64,000 bases of DNA from NCBI GenBank assembly GCA_000328365.1, contig KB306751.1, forward strand, positions 12,092 through 76,091, in the 5' to 3' direction. Positions 28,138-40,948 of this stretch are shown piece by piece. This DNA comes from Capitella teleta (taxonomy: Eukaryota > Annelida > Polychaeta > Capitellidae). A program made the translations under genes and the position numbers. Position 1 is the stretch's first letter; each line of letters starts with the position of its first letter. Under the pieces are notes generated by a model. That model saw only the letters and a list, made by a program, of their open reading frames with translations, had not been told where the DNA came from and searched no databases.

Positions 28138-31100
28138 GGATAATTTGGTTGGTATATCGAGAATATAATGAGGCCTCTCACTTATCAAGTGTATTCGATC
28201 GGCCAATACATCTACATTGTTCATATAAAAGTATACAACACATATATGAAGAATCGGGTGCGGTGTGTTATCGGATTCACGCTGAAGCATGTAGCTTAAA
28301 AATTGTGTTTTAAAGGTCATCAAGTTGATACGGTGAATACATTTGGACTGTAGTCTAAATGCCATATTTAGCCTTAGGAGGCACTCGAAGCTGCGAATGT
28401 ACACAGCTGTAAAGAAAAAAAGTATTGAAATATACGATTTTTTTTTGCTCTCTCGATCACGAATGCTGGCATACTTCAGTACTGACTGACTGCTTTGTCG
28501 TTGACAAAGGGAACAAAACATACAGGTCTTCTTGGTATTGAATTAGTGATAGGCCAATATGGCGCTATATAGTTATGGTTAGAGACCCTATAATGAAAAA
28601 AAAGGTCTCTTGTTATAGTACACAGAAATTTGAGGGCCATTTTACTTGAAATGTCGCCTATCCTGCACATGAAACCAAGAATATAGTAATGACATTGGTA
28701 TTATTTAATTTAAGTTAGTCAAATGTGAACTTGTTTAGTATTGTGAAGTTGTAGTATTTATTAGTTGATAACCTGCCCGGCATTTGTTTACGATTTGAGT
28801 ACAGGTATAATTATCGTTCACTAGTTGTGTGAGTATTTTACTATTAGATAATTCACAAGCAACAAAACCATGGAAACTCATGAAGATTTTCCCATAATTA
28901 ACATAAAGAGTCATATCGCCAACCTCGAAATCAAAATATCCTGGAACTTATTGAAGCCTATTCGTGCCATTATAATAATTACCTAGTTTTTGTTGTTATG
29001 ACGTCACAAGTGATCACCATAATTATGATATTTAGCCCGAGGTGCATATTTAGAGCGCTAAGTATGAAGAGCCCAAAGCAACAAAAAATGTCTTCATCAA
29101 CGTTATAAATAGACGCACAAGTAGAAGTCACCCAAACTACTTGCACCAGTTTCACTTAAAAGACGCACTTTAACGACATCAAAACACTTTCTAAAGTGCA
29201 AATCAACAGCTTCACTTTCGAGGGACATCACGTCAGAACCGGTCCGTAATTACGTCACCCGTTGAATGATACCTTTAACGAAGAAGAGCATTCACACCCG
29301 ACAGAGCACCGTATACAACTGCATCACACAGACCGACCTGTTGATTGGTAGCTGTAGCTTTGATCTGCTTGCACTCCACACAAACTGAATGCGAAGGCGA
29401 AAGTCCAAAATAAGCACGTCATAACTGCGTCGTTAAGAACCGAAAATATCCATCAAACTTAATCCATTTGTTGCTCAGTACCTCATCCCGGATCCTGGCA
29501 AAATGAGCATGATATGTCCTCGTGCTTACTAGTAGCTACTCTGTCACTGAATGAAAAATATTCAGGTCACCGCTGGAGCCTTTAAAGTAGGCAGCGAAGC
29601 ATGGCCGGTTAAACCATTGAACGAACGCTGTTGACCTGTCGGGGGTGGGGACGCGAGATAGCAGCGTATCTCTATATATATGGCGTGCTGGTCAAATTTG
29701 GAATTCTACTGTATCTGCTGCTGGTTCAGCGAAGAAGGTTTCACTGTCGTTGGTTGGCATGCTGAGAATTGTGGCGCGAACTCGTTTCCAGCTTTAACCT
29801 GGCTTCAAATCGCATGCAATGAGAGTTAAAAGTTATTCAGTATGCAATTATAATTAAGCGGCGGTTGTGTAGTGCTACCTTATTACTGCATTACATTATT
29901 ACATTATTGTATGAACGTATAATGTATAACGTATAACGTATATTATGCATGAACGTATAATGGGTAATAATTGTTCACATGGCATTAATCAATTAGAAAT
30001 GCCGCTGCGCCTTCGAGGCATTCATTTGGAATTTCACCAGAGAAATATGCAAACATGCTGAGGAAGTTAGTTTGATATTGTCATAATTTTGTGGGTAGGA
30101 ATATTATTTAATCTTTTCCTGTATATGATCTTAGCTACATCAAAATTCATCTCTATACCCGATTACGACTTGCTACAGGAATACAGGATATATGCATGTT
30201 ATGGATATATATCACACTACCTTAACTTTGTAGGCGTAAATATAGATTAATTAAAGAGTATATGATATCGGAGGCGTTCTAAATAGACGCAATCGAGGTG
30301 TCCAGCACTTGACACAATCATAACACAATTGGCTCTAAATCTATTTACAATTTGGCGGAGGACGAAACATAACCTTTTATTTCTCTGTTTCTCGTACGAG
30401 TGTTTGGAGCGAATATTTTTCCTCTTCTTTGAACTCTGACCTCTTAACCTTGACCCGAATGCAGAGGAGGTGCTCATTGATTTTTCTTTGTGGATCTCTT
30501 GTGAGGAGAGGGGGGGGGGAGAGAGGGGGGGGGGGTGGGTGATTCACCACAATGAATGAATCATCGTGTGAACACGAAGCAGTGTACTACGGGGTGTAGC
30601 AACAACAGTATACAACTTGCACATTTATAATGCGTTTATCATTGTAATATAGTGCTATACTCATTAATTACAGCATGTCACCCGACATCTTATAATTTTC
30701 TCCATATCGGTTGCTTAATTGGGTCGTCAGATCAAACTATTTGCATATATTGAAGCCTGCTAACTTAGGCAACTGACTGATGGCTGTGATGTGCGACATT
30801 ATATTTAACGTCGAACATTATTTGCACCAAATTCCGCCGGGTGAATGTTGGAAGCGTATGGGATGATAACGACCAGTATTTAAATAATGAAATACAGATA
30901 TTATTGTAAAATGCGTTTTTATTCATTAGTTTTGGTCAATAAGAAAAAATGTCTTCACGCGCTATATATATATATCCTCATCGCACTCAACATACTCACA
31001 CACTGACAAAAAACATCAAGATATATATATTGTAATAAGGCATTCAACAGAAAACACATTATAATCGCAACAAATACGAGTCAAGAAAAAAAAATTGTGA

Positions 31101-31523
31101 CTAGAAAAAAATTTGTGCACAGAAAAAATGAAAAGAAAAAAAGGTTCTGATCAGCTGGTTGAATAAATAAACAACACTCGGGGATTCGTAAACCACGTGG
31201 TTGCTACAACCAATCAGGGAGTAGCTACGGGTTGCCATGGTAACACAAGTTATAAAGTCTCTTCCGTGGATTTTGCGTAGGTTTAAACATAATAATATTG
31301 CACAATTGTTCATAAAGTTGGTTTCTCCTGGGCCACAAAGACTGAAACGTCACATAGTAATTTATAATAACACAAAATGGTCTCTTTTTTTGCAAGTGGA
31401 GTGAAAAAAAGTAACAACTCAAGAAGACGTTGCACGAAAAACATTACAGAAATCGGCGGATTTCTTCGTCGATTTCTATGCATCATAGAAATCGTGTATT
31501 TATGGCACATTCTCTAGATGCGG
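28138..31523. other. Gene-free stretch between receptors C and D
   Basis: No exon supported. A purine run with many G (GAGAGGGGGGGGGG-type) lies near 30508-30538, and short TATA-rich microsatellites lie near 30960-30975 and 31020-31030. The promoter of receptor C should be just above 28137. Confidence 0.45.
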
Positions 31524-33661
31524 CTATCCACTTTGCGACGACACGACCGACGGTGGTTGCATGACATTCTTATCCAGGGTGACGTACTTTTGAGGGTGTG
31601 CGTATGTCGATGAAGATGATTGGCTAGTGTTGTAAATGTCCTCGCGAGGGGGCGGGGCGTTGTTGAGGGCTGCCTGGGGTGGGGGAGGGAGGGTTCGGTT
31701 GAGGAGGGGGTGGATGCTCTCGTACGCCGAATCGGGGCGGTGGGATGGCGCTGGTTCGCGCTGGAAGATATCTGGAGACATGTACGTCGAGTCTTCCATG
31801 CTTTCCGCCATCTTTCGCCGAGACAGAGTGAGGAAGACTTGCTTCTGCTGTTGCTGAAGAACATTCTGTCTGCGTTGAGCTCTGCGGAATTTTTAGCATA
31901 ATTTTACGTGGGGAATAATTTGCTTGGATAACTTACCGTTTAAAGTAAATGATTCCAACTGTGACGATTATAACCGCGAGTAAGAATGTCGCAGCTGCTA
32001 TCATCGCGATTATGACATCTGGAATGAAACCACAAATATTGTGTTGAAATCACCAAGCATATAAATAACTGCAGATTGAAACCGCAGTTTCCATGATACA
32101 GTTACATGTATATCAAGCGCCCAGGGGCCATTTGCTCATTTCAATTAGACCATTCAATTAGACGTTAAGCGAAGTGCGCTGAAAGCGTAGAATATAATAT
32201 TCCCAAACGCACTACAGTATTTTGACATATTATGTAAAAATACTGAAGTGCATTTGGAAGAAAAAAAAAGTCCGACATTTTGTGTCCAGAATCCCATTTT
32301 AAAAGTTACACGTAGCTGTAATTTATGTTTACTCACCATTAGGCAAAGAACTATTTCCACGATGCACTGGGCTTTCATCAGGCTGGGTTGGAGCTGGATA
32401 GACATAGATGAGAAGATGAATGCGGAGTTCTGACGGAGTTGCTACGCGTACCGTAAGGACACTTTCCCACATTGCCGTTCCATCTTCCCTGGTAGCAACG
32501 CAGATGCCACGTGTCTCGGTTACCAAGGCAACCGACGAAAACTTCGTCTGAGCTCCTGTTCATCCAGGCCCCAGGAGGAGCGATGAAGTCCTCGCAACCA
32601 AGCGCTGGAAGAGAGGGTTGATTTGAAAGAAAAAAAGAAACGCAAAAGGGAGGAGGAGGAGGAGGAGGAGGAGGAGGAGGAGGAGGAGGAGGAGGAGGAG
32701 GCGGGGAGGCGGAGGAGGAGGAGGAGGCGGAGGAGGAGGAGGAGGAGGAGGAGGAGGAGGAGGAGGAGGAGGAGGAGGAGGAGGAGGAGGAGGAGGATCT
32801 AATTCCTGCTCACCTTGGACCCTGTACAGAAAGCGGTGGCTGCCGGAGTCAGGAGGCGTGATGAGCACAGTGCTCGAAATGGACAGCATCACTTCCTCCT
32901 CCCTCGTTTGTCCTCCACATATGCTCCTGGTTCTCCCAGTCTGGTAGTCGCTGATGGTCCCGAATGAGGTGCACCCAGAGGAGGAAGGCATTCCCCAGGT
33001 GAAGTCCATCAGGGTCACGTTGATCTGTTGCCCTGGTTTCGCCTGCAAGACGACGTTGCCCTGCTGTCTCGCGCAGTACGCAGACGAAAGGTCAGCGCTG
33101 CTGATGTACTGGACGTCGTTGGTGATCTGGAGAGCCCTCTGCCTCAACTGGCAGATGGAATTCAGGTTCACAACTGCAAGAAATTAATGTATAATCACGG
33201 GTTGTATTACATAATATCAAAGCATGATTCAGAGCGAATCTGGACGAGTCACAGTTGCCATAAAAACCCACCGCTCAAACAGTCATAGGACGCCGAGAAG
33301 TATCCTTTCATTCCCTCACACAGCATGTTGTCCTCAATATCCTGATTGGGAATCTGAATCTCACATTGAGTCTTTCCTGAGCAGTATTTATCTGCCACAT
33401 TAAGCACATTGGTAGTGCATCTGGAGAAGTCTTCACCGTCTGAGTCACTGTAGCAGACGCCGGGCCTCATCCGCCCAAACATCGCACTTTCCATCACAAT
33501 AACTTGATTTGGCGGACATCTCGCGTTGAATGCACTGAAATAACAGACCTCGACGAGACGACCTGCGTGGACAAATCAACATAGACCTATTGAACACATG
33601 GATAGGTAAAAACCAAACCTTCAACACAAACGAACAAAGAAAGCAACAGAAACCACGCCAT
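31524..33661 (-). CDS. Receptor D: SUEL lectin-CUB-CCP transmembrane protein
   Basis: Exons: signal 33619-33661, lectin 33272-33562, CUB-like 32814-33173, CCP 32452-32604, stalk 32337-32393, membrane helix 31937-32018, tail 31524-31881. The total is in frame and codes for 447 aa. The signal peptide is MAWFLLLSLFVCVEG. The lectin exon (ESAMFGRMRPGVC, CSGKTQC) is the closest single-copy relative of the cluster lectin exons and shares FDFSRCTTNVL-like blocks with them. The CUB-like exon has KPGQQINVTLMDF and SICGGQT. The tail is nearly the same as that of the cluster: YMSPDIF, SAYESIHPL (fits the ITIM pattern S-x-Y-x-x-I), DIYNTSQSSSSTYAHP and KYVTLDKN. D is therefore the sister of the clustered gene without the multiplied first exons. 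The CUB-CCP intron is mostly a GGA tract. Confidence 0.9.
32648..32797. repeat. (GGA)n microsatellite filling a receptor D intron
   Basis: About 150 bp of almost pure GGA/GAG triplets with three GGC interruptions. It occupies most of the 209-bp intron between the CUB-like and CCP exons. On the sense strand this is a TCC polypyrimidine tract. An open frame runs through it as a poly-proline shadow, but the splice sites at 32814 and 32604 and paralogue alignment show that it is intronic. Confidence 0.95.
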
Positions 33662-35851
33662 CCTACTCTCCTACAGTCCTACTGCAGGGCCTGCTAGCAC
33701 CACAATGAGCCTCTGCCTAGCGCCAGCGAAATCAATATCGTGTTATTGCCTCCCTCCGCGCGCGCGGTACAAGAGGCTACGCACTGTAAACTATTGGCTG
33801 ACTGGCCAAACCATCATACCATGTGCTGTGATATAAATGGAAGTGATGGAGCCTCTTGCTGACGTGCGATTATGTAACGATTACATCGACCTGTCTGTCT
33901 GTGTTATAGTCATAGCTTCAATGCTTTTTGACTGGGATTCACTATAATACCGATTATATGCGATCAAAAATGACAGCTAATCGTTCTAAGCAAGACTATC
34001 AAATTAGTATAAATATATGATTCCGTCGGGTAGCCACGAGGCACAAATTTATTTGGGCCATTTGCGGCGGTTGTTGCTAAGGGCAATGACGCTGGAGACG
34101 CCACATTGGCGTCGCAATTCCACTCTTCTTACAATAATTTTGGGATAATATCTCTTCAAAGAATTTTCTATCAGATAAGAACCCTACATTATTATAGATT
34201 CTTACCGCTGCGTTAATGTAAGAGTCAACAAAGAAAGCTGAATAGCATATATTTCATGTTATGTAATCATCCATAGACAGATTCAATTTGATGTGTTGAA
34301 TATTGAAGCGGTTTGCTTCGGCCGCATCGAATCGGATCGAATGAGAAATCGCGCCCCAATCACACTGACCTCACTCTGTTCATATTCTAGTGCGTTATGG
34401 GTGACTTGGTTTTACCGATATTCACCATGCAATTCTCAGTTGATACTATTTTACACATGTAGTGCTACATTTCTTCCTACATAACGTTAACGTTATTTCA
34501 GGCTGCAATCTCTTCCTGAATTCACCTGAATGAGTTCACTGAATTCACCTGAATTCACTGAATTCACCTGAATTCACCTACGACCAAGGCATCGTTTGAG
34601 AAAGTGACTCCATATACAGCTACAGTCGAAGTGATTTGAACAAGAGAGTAACGATTGCGACATAGGACTCCATGCTTCAGATTTCGGTGCAGGCTGAAGA
34701 GTTTGCATGAGTCACGCGGAGAGAACAAAAGCCCAGACAAAACCCCTAATCTATCGAAGCCAGGAAAGCGAGAAAGATAGATGACCAACATGACATGACA
34801 TGATGGGGTTTTACGGCTCCACCCAAACCATTCGGATGATACGGGCGCCAGAACAAAAGGCCCGGGACCGGTGTTTTCCCTATTCTTATCGATAAAGGAT
34901 TCTTTATCCTGCATACCACCATAGACAGTAGTACACAGCGCCCGGTATTGTTACGCAGTTGGGCAGCACTGCAGAGTCACCGAAGAATTACAATTACCCC
35001 GGTGTAGCGAATTACAATCATAATTCACAATCATAACGCCCGTGGCCTGATTGGGTCTCGAACCCGGGACCTCGACCCCCACGGTCGGCATAGGATTGCA
35101 GTCAGCCGGTTTAACCCACTGAGCTATTCGGTGCCCACTGATAGGTGACCAAAGGAACGATTGCATTTATAAATGGACGAAATAAAATTATAATATCAGT
35201 AGCTAAATAGAAAGGAAGGTAACATCAGAAGTTTTAGGTGCCTACTGAGTATGTAATAAACATTATGGGCATTAATTAAACATTAATTAAACATTAATTA
35301 TAATAATATACAATGCACTGTATATAGTTTGAGAAAGAAAATATCAAACTTACCATTGAAACGCTTCCTTCGCGCGTTAATGCTGATGTTGCAATGCATG
35401 TTGACGCAAATAAATCCACTCGTAAACTTCCCACACTCCTCATGCAAACTCCCCCATACTATTTTACACATAATCCATATAGAGTTATATTCGACTTTTT
35501 TTTTCTGACAGCGTCCGTTCTCACAGAAGAATCCAGGCAGCAGCACAACTGTTCCAAACAGAATGAAATCCTCAGAAACACAAAGTTAATCCACAATGAC
35601 AGCCATACTTCGTATGCTCTGTGCATTATTTACAACACAATGCACAGCTGTGTCTTACAGCAAAGCAGTAATGCATGCCGCAATAATATCAAGTACAATA
35701 GAAGGAATATCTGCACTACACTGCAGCAGCATCCAATGGCACACTCACACAACCAATCAGCGTCAAACACTCACACATAATCCAGGGATTATATATTATT
35801 TTCAGAATGACTTCATAGTAGAAAGTTCCTATATACATTATTTTGATTTTC
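33662..35851. other. Intergenic stretch, receptor D to the clustered receptor
   Basis: It holds the promoter of receptor D, a SINE (34787-35139) and probably the 3' UTR of the clustered receptor near 35600-35851. I see no coding exon. The conserved cluster promoter element is not found before receptor D's start. Confidence 0.5.
34787..35139 (-). mobile_element. tRNA-derived SINE, copy 1
   Basis: Read on the minus strand, the head has a tRNA-like A box (TAGCTCAGTGGGTTAA) and B box (GGTTCGAGACCC). An unrelated body follows, ending in a short ATGAC-type tail. Flanking direct repeats GATAGATGACC (34776-34786) and GATAGGTGACC (35140-35150) look like an 11-bp target duplication with one change. 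The body is about 90% like the copy at 43841-44190. Confidence 0.88.
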
Positions 35852-37580
35852 CTATGCAGTGTTGGGTGGACACAGATTTTTATCTAAGACGAAGTATTTT
35901 TGTGGGTGAGCGTACGTCGATGACGACGACTGGCTGGTGTTGTAAATATCCTGTTCATCTCGTCTTGGTTGGGTTATCGTAGCAGAAGGAGGCGGGGCGG
36001 GGAGGGAACGGTTGAAGACGTGGATGCTTTCGTACGCGGACTCCGGCCGGTGTGGTCGCGCCGGTTCGTGTTGGATTAGGGTGGGCGACATGTATGTGGA
36101 TTCCTCCATGCTTTCTTCCATCACCTTTCGTTTGATGGTCAAGAAAAGCTGCTTCTGTTGGTTTTGTAGCATCATCTGTCTCCGTTGCGCTCTGGGGAAA
36201 CAGAAGTGGTAAGAATGGGGACATTGGAACAGGCAATCTGGGTAAGTTTATTATAACTATTTGGAGGTCATATAATATATCCTTGGGGCATATAAACAGA
36301 TACGAGTATGCGGAGGACGGGGTGCCTAAGGTACACATTACAAAGACTAGCTTAATGGTTGGTTGTCTTGTTTAATTGTGATCTACAGACAAACTAGCAA
36401 CGCAATAGCTACCTCTTGAAGTAGATGACCCCAATTGTAACAATGAGCACTGCAAACAGGAAGGTTGCCGCTGCAATCAGAGCTATGATGATATCTGTGG
36501 AAGTCAAGCAAGCCATTTCGACAGCACATCAAAGGCACCGATCACTCACCGTTTGGCAGGGGCATGGCCTTCTGCAGAGCTGGCACCTGCTCTTCTTCGT
36601 AAGGTACTGTAGAAAAGAGTGAAATAATTGATATAAAATGTGTTGCTGTGATGGGTGATGTGACAGAGATACTATTCTGTTTATACATAGGGGTGTGCGA
36701 TTTAGGTAGGGTTACACAATATTTACAGCGTAAACACGTCGACCTAATTAGCATTCGCTGTTAGGCAATATCAAATAAATATGCCATAATGACCCTCATT
36801 GACTGGGTGCTGGTAACGGCAGTAAGTCAACATACACAGCGTCATTTATAATTTGCATTATCTAGACATGCTTTGAAAAGATACCGGGTGGGGGGGGGGA
36901 TATAAATTATATCATGTTAGAAGTAAATGGTTTGCTGTGATTCTGATATCATGTTAGAATTAAATAGTTTGCCGTGGTTCTGTACACATACCATGTGGAC
37001 ATTGCCCAACGTTGCCAGTCCACCTTCCTTGGTTGCACGTCATCTGCCAAATATCGCGACTTCCTAGGCACCCCACCGTCATGTGGTCATGGCTGCGGTT
37101 CATCCAACCACCGTTGGGTGGTGTCAGGTCCTCACATCCGAGTGCTAGAAAAATACATTTTGATTACGAATCCAGTACAAATGTTCGGGTCATTTGTTTA
37201 AGCGTTAATGTCAAATTCCTTACCTTGTATTTTGAGCAGGAACCTGACATTATCGTCCAGTCGATCAGTGCTAATGAAGACCGTACTTGAGATCGACAGC
37301 ATCAAGTTGTTCTTTCTGGTCTGTCCACCACAGATGGTGGTTTGCCGTCCAGTCTGCTGGTCAGTGATGTGTCCATAAGCGTTGCAACCAGAACGAGATG
37401 ACCCCCACATAAAGTCGATCAGGGTGATGTTGATTTGTTGACCGGGTTTTGCTTGGACTTCCAGTCTCCGGCCGATGCGAGCGCAGTATGACTTGGAGAT
37501 GTCATCACTGCTGATGTACTGTTCTGAATGGGTCGCGCGCATCACTTGGTTTGCTTGGCAGATTGGGTTCACGTTCGTCA
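35852..37580 (-). CDS. Clustered receptor E: constant region (CUB, CCP, stalk, TM, tail)
   Basis: Five exons shared by all ten upstream units in the proposed model: CUB-like 37224-37580, CCP 36992-37144, stalk 36550-36606, membrane helix 36413-36494, tail 35852-36191. The first exon opens in phase 1 after an acceptor (CCAAG|TG), so it needs an upstream lectin donor; it has no start codon or signal peptide of its own. The CUB-like domain has KPGQQINITLIDF and ICGGQTRKN. The CCP exon opens ALGCEDLTPP. The helix is DIIIALIAAATFLFAVLIV. The tail (about 113 aa) has EESTYMSPTL, SAYESIHVF (ITIM-like), SLPAPPPS (proline-rich), DIYNTSQ, TYAHP and KYFVLDKN. With one lectin unit the protein is about 451 aa. 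Receptor D has the same exons and sizes. Confidence 0.9.
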
Positions 37581-37969
37581 CTTGGTAAAAAAGTATACAG
37601 TCAGCATAGGAAATTGACATGTTCATGATTTCTTTTGCTTACCAGTTTTCCAACGAATGACATGCATTCATTTTAATAAGTATAGTCCCAATATAGAATC
37701 CATGATATTCATTGAGAATCATTTTCATTTGCCACCATTTAATTATAACTTTAGGCTTTTTTTTTTCTTCAATTGAATGTATGTATTATTGTTTCAAGAG
37801 GATCACAGGTAACTTAAGGTCTTTCTTGTTCCTAAAGCTAGCTCAAATTGTCTACAGCTATTCACCATAAATACCATTCGAGGCTGTCAACTGTTTCAAA
37901 AGTGAGTGTCAGTGGTTTAATGTGTGATTATTTTGAGGATGGGAGTATTTGAGGGTCTGGTCTGCTTAC

Positions 37970-38402
37970 CCGGCAAACAGGAAAACGAGCCTTCAAAGTA
38001 TGCTCTTATTGAACATGACAGAGCTGAATCAAATTTCTCATTTGGAACATTAATTTCACAACTCTGCTTCCCCGAACACATTTGATCAGAAAAGTAAAGA
38101 ACATCAGTTGTACACTGAGAAAAATCTTGGTCATGAAAGTCATCATAACATGCTGTTGGGTTCATTCTCCCAAACAAAGCATGGTCCATAAGGACAACAT
38201 TTCCCTGGGGACATCTGGCATCAAATGTTTTGTAGAAACATACTTCTTCTCTTTGTCCTGGCACCAGAAGAGAGAGCAAATTGAGAAAAATAATGGCAAC
38301 TGACTATGGCCTTGAATGCTTACCTTCTCTGGCGCCAAATACACAAGAAATATGCATGAAAACCACCCAGCACAGATATTCAAACACATGGTGGATATCC
38401 AT
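37970..38402 (-). CDS. Variable unit 1 (signal exon + SUEL lectin exon)
   Basis: Nearest unit to the constant region. Signal exon 38324-38402 (begins MDIHHVFEYLCWVVF, 79 bp) and lectin exon 37970-38257 (288 bp). The lectin exon reads GQREEVCFYKTFDARCPQG, then HALFGRMNPTACYDD and CSGKQSCEI, with eight cysteines. Its phase-1 donor is only 389 bp before the constant CUB acceptor at 37580, and that join is in frame. Unit 1 alone could make the receptor with no alternative splicing. Confidence 0.88.
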
Positions 38403-38497
38403 TATGAAAATGACAATAATCCTTCAAATCATGTTCGGTCAACAGTTCACATTTTCTCCAAATAAGCCTTTTTGGATATGTCTTGGCTATGGCTATC

Positions 38498-38569
38498 AGC
38501 ACAATATTGCATCAACATTGATGCAGCCAAACTGATTCATTATTCATGAGGTTGTTCTGTGCACTGTGA
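38498..38569 (-). promoter_or_regulatory. Conserved cluster promoter element, unit 1
   Basis: On the minus strand: GAACAACCTCATGAATAAT, then GGCTGCATCAATGTTGAT, then CAATATTGTGCT. Ends 96 bp before the unit 1 ATG. The CCAAT word is altered (TGCAAT). Confidence 0.85.
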
Positions 38570-39117
38570 AAAAATTCACTGACTTTTGCGAATATTTTCT
38601 AGTCTCTCTTAACAGAGTATCAATCAAATTATCCCAATCACAAAAGGAACTACCAAGCAAAGGACCCATAAGTTGTATTATTGGCAGAAATAAAGATCGA
38701 TTATGCCACAAATACTCTCACTGCACTGCGTTTTTTCCTTTCTATGTATACATCATAAGCAGCAGTATACCATTGTATGTTTCAATTTCTGAAGGTAGTG
38801 AGTAAGATTTTCCACTGTCAAATTTTCCATGATTACCATTCATATTTACATGGAGCCAGAAAATCATGAAAAGTATCTGTGAATATTAAGTGATTAATTG
38901 CATTATTAGGATTAAATACACAGATCTGAGCCATCAATACTTTCCCCGAAGAAGCTTCTGTGTGTGTATGTGTGTCAGTAGACTATTATTTTTTTTGCTT
39001 CCATTTGCATTTCTTAAAAATATTCTCTTCTCTCTAAATTGTATCATCCTATTCAACAGCTGAGAGAAACATGAAGATTATCCTGATATAATAGCCAAAT
39101 ACGAATCGAAATCTCAC

Positions 39118-39547
39118 CTGACAGGCAATTGAATGAACCTTCAAAATATCCTTTTGTGGAACACGACATAGCTGCGTCAAAACTTTCATTTGGAATCGAG
39201 ATTTTACAACTCGGTTTTCCTGAACACATTTGGTCAGAAAGGTAAAGTACGTTAACTGTGCAATGAGAGAAATCGTGATCTTGTAGATCATTGTAACAAG
39301 CGGTTGGATCCATTCTCCCAAACAGAGCATGCTCCATTAGGACGACATTCCCTTGTGGACATCTGGCATCAAAAGCTTTATAGTAGCAGACATTCTCTCT
39401 CTGTCCTGGTAGCAAGGAAGAAAACACGTTCAGAAACATCATGGTGACTGATTCTTGCCTCCAATGCTTACCTGCTTTAGTACCAAATACACAGGATATA
39501 TGCACCAAAACTACCCAGCACAGAGATCCAAATAACTGGATATCCAT
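39118..39547 (-). CDS. Variable unit 2 (signal exon + SUEL lectin exon)
   Basis: Signal exon 39472-39547 (MDIQLFGSLCWVVLVHISC, 76 bp) and lectin exon 39118-39405 (288 bp). Distinguishing blocks are YNDLQDHDFSHCTVNVLYL and CSGKPSCKI, and the exon ends CLSG instead of CLPG. Its signal peptide resembles that of unit 1, suggesting these two are close copies. No further exon is visible before the unit 1 promoter. Confidence 0.88.
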
Positions 39548-39639
39548 TGTGAATATAGGAACCGTTCAAATCCTTATAATAAACCAGGTCATATTTTCTT
39601 CAAATAAGTCTCACTGAATTCGCTTTGACCGTGGTTCTG

Positions 39640-39710
39640 AGCACAATATTGGATCAACATTGATGCAGCCAGGCTGATTCATTATTCATGAGGTTGTTCA
39701 TAACACCGTT
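39640..39710 (-). promoter_or_regulatory. Conserved cluster promoter element, unit 2
   Basis: Keeps the ATGAATAATGAATCAG core, TGCATCAATGTTGATCC and CAATATTGTGCT. The 5' CACAGTGCA part is eroded. 93 bp before the unit 2 ATG. Confidence 0.83.
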
Positions 39711-40335
39711 GAAAGATTCTGTAGTAGCACTGCACACACCAGCCATTTGTATTTAAGCTTGATGCAGATCTTATGAATAGCTAATTTCTGCTAATGTTGT
39801 AGCATGCTTTAAATGTTGTAGCATGCTTTACTAGTACTATAGCTCTCTTATGCTTACCTGTACATGCTACATATGCTATATATAATCAGAATCATCATTC
39901 TGTTCACTCCCATGGAGATTAGGCATGACACACTGTTTATGATAATGCATTTGGATTGCACTGCATGGTCTGACATAGGACTCAAACCCACTCAAACAGT
40001 CTAACTCTATTGAAATAAAAGGGACATTACGGACACAGCTACTGTCTGATTAGAGATATAATTATTGCAGTCATAATATCCAGTTGTAGAAACATACACG
40101 CGATGTGATCTGCTACATATATGATGAGCAAAATACATTCTGAACTTCATTATTAAAGCCTGGCATTTTACACACATAAAAAACTACTATTAAATATAAA
40201 TTGTCATATTCAAATTCAAAATGGGATAAACCGTAAAGGTGGTGAATAAGCAGGACCAAGTGACACACATCAGGCCCCCTTTTTTTCATCAAAAAGTCAC
40301 TATTTGCAGACACATTGATAAATGCAATTACATAC

Positions 40336-40770
40336 CTGGTAAACAGGTATATGATCCTTCAAAATATCCCTTTGTGGAACATGACATTGCTGCATCAAAG
40401 TGTTCATTTGGAATAGCTATTTTACAGCTTTGTTTTCCTGAACACATGGTATCAGACAGAAATAAAACATTTGTTGTACAGTGGGAAAAATCCTGTTCGT
40501 GGAAGTCATCATAGCATGAAGTGGAGTCCATCCTCCCAAACAGAGCATGGCCCATAAAAACAACATTTCCTTGAGGACATCTGGCATCAAAGGATTCGTA
40601 GAAGCACACATTGTCTTTTTGTCCTGATACCAAGGGAAAAAGAGAATATGTTGATACATAATTCCGACTGTCACTGGCCTTAAATGCTCACCTGCTCTGG
40701 TGCACAATACACAGGACATGCACAATAAAAGCACACATTGGAGGAAAAAATAGAACCCCCAAAAATCCAT
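40336..40770 (-). CDS. Variable unit 3 (signal exon + SUEL lectin exon)
   Basis: Signal exon 40692-40770 (MDFWGFYFFLQCVLLLCMSC, 79 bp) and lectin exon 40336-40623 (288 bp). Unit-specific residues include GQKDNVCFYES, GHALFGRMDSTSC and CSGKQSCKIAIPNEHF. Reading through the donor meets a stop one codon later, so an unspliced form would be a short secreted lectin. Confidence 0.88.
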
Positions 40771-40877
40771 AGTGAACCTTATCCTGATTCCTTATTAAAA
40801 CAAAGGATGACTTCCCATTTGTGGCAAATATTCTTGGTTAAATCAAGAAATTGCCCACTCTATGCTGGATCTGCTTG

Positions 40878-40948
40878 AGCACAATATTATATCAATATTG
40901 ATGTAGCCAAAGTAATGCATTATTCATGAGGTTGTTCTCTGCACTGTA
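40878..40948 (-). promoter_or_regulatory. Conserved cluster promoter element, unit 3
   Basis: Core ATGAATAATGCAT, palindrome ATCAATATTGAT, then ATAATATTGTGCT (CCAAT word lost). 108 bp before the unit 3 ATG. Confidence 0.83.

Noticed and set aside
32560-33171. A single 203-codon frame including a poly-proline and poly-leucine stretch
   Set aside because: It is the CUB-like exon of receptor D read through its donor into the GGA-repeat intron. Paralogue exon ends and splice sites place the boundary at 32814.
35040-35139. A tRNA gene on the minus strand
   Set aside because: A and B boxes are present, but the segment continues into a repeated body with a tail and target duplications, and has a second copy at 43841-44190. 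It is a SINE head.
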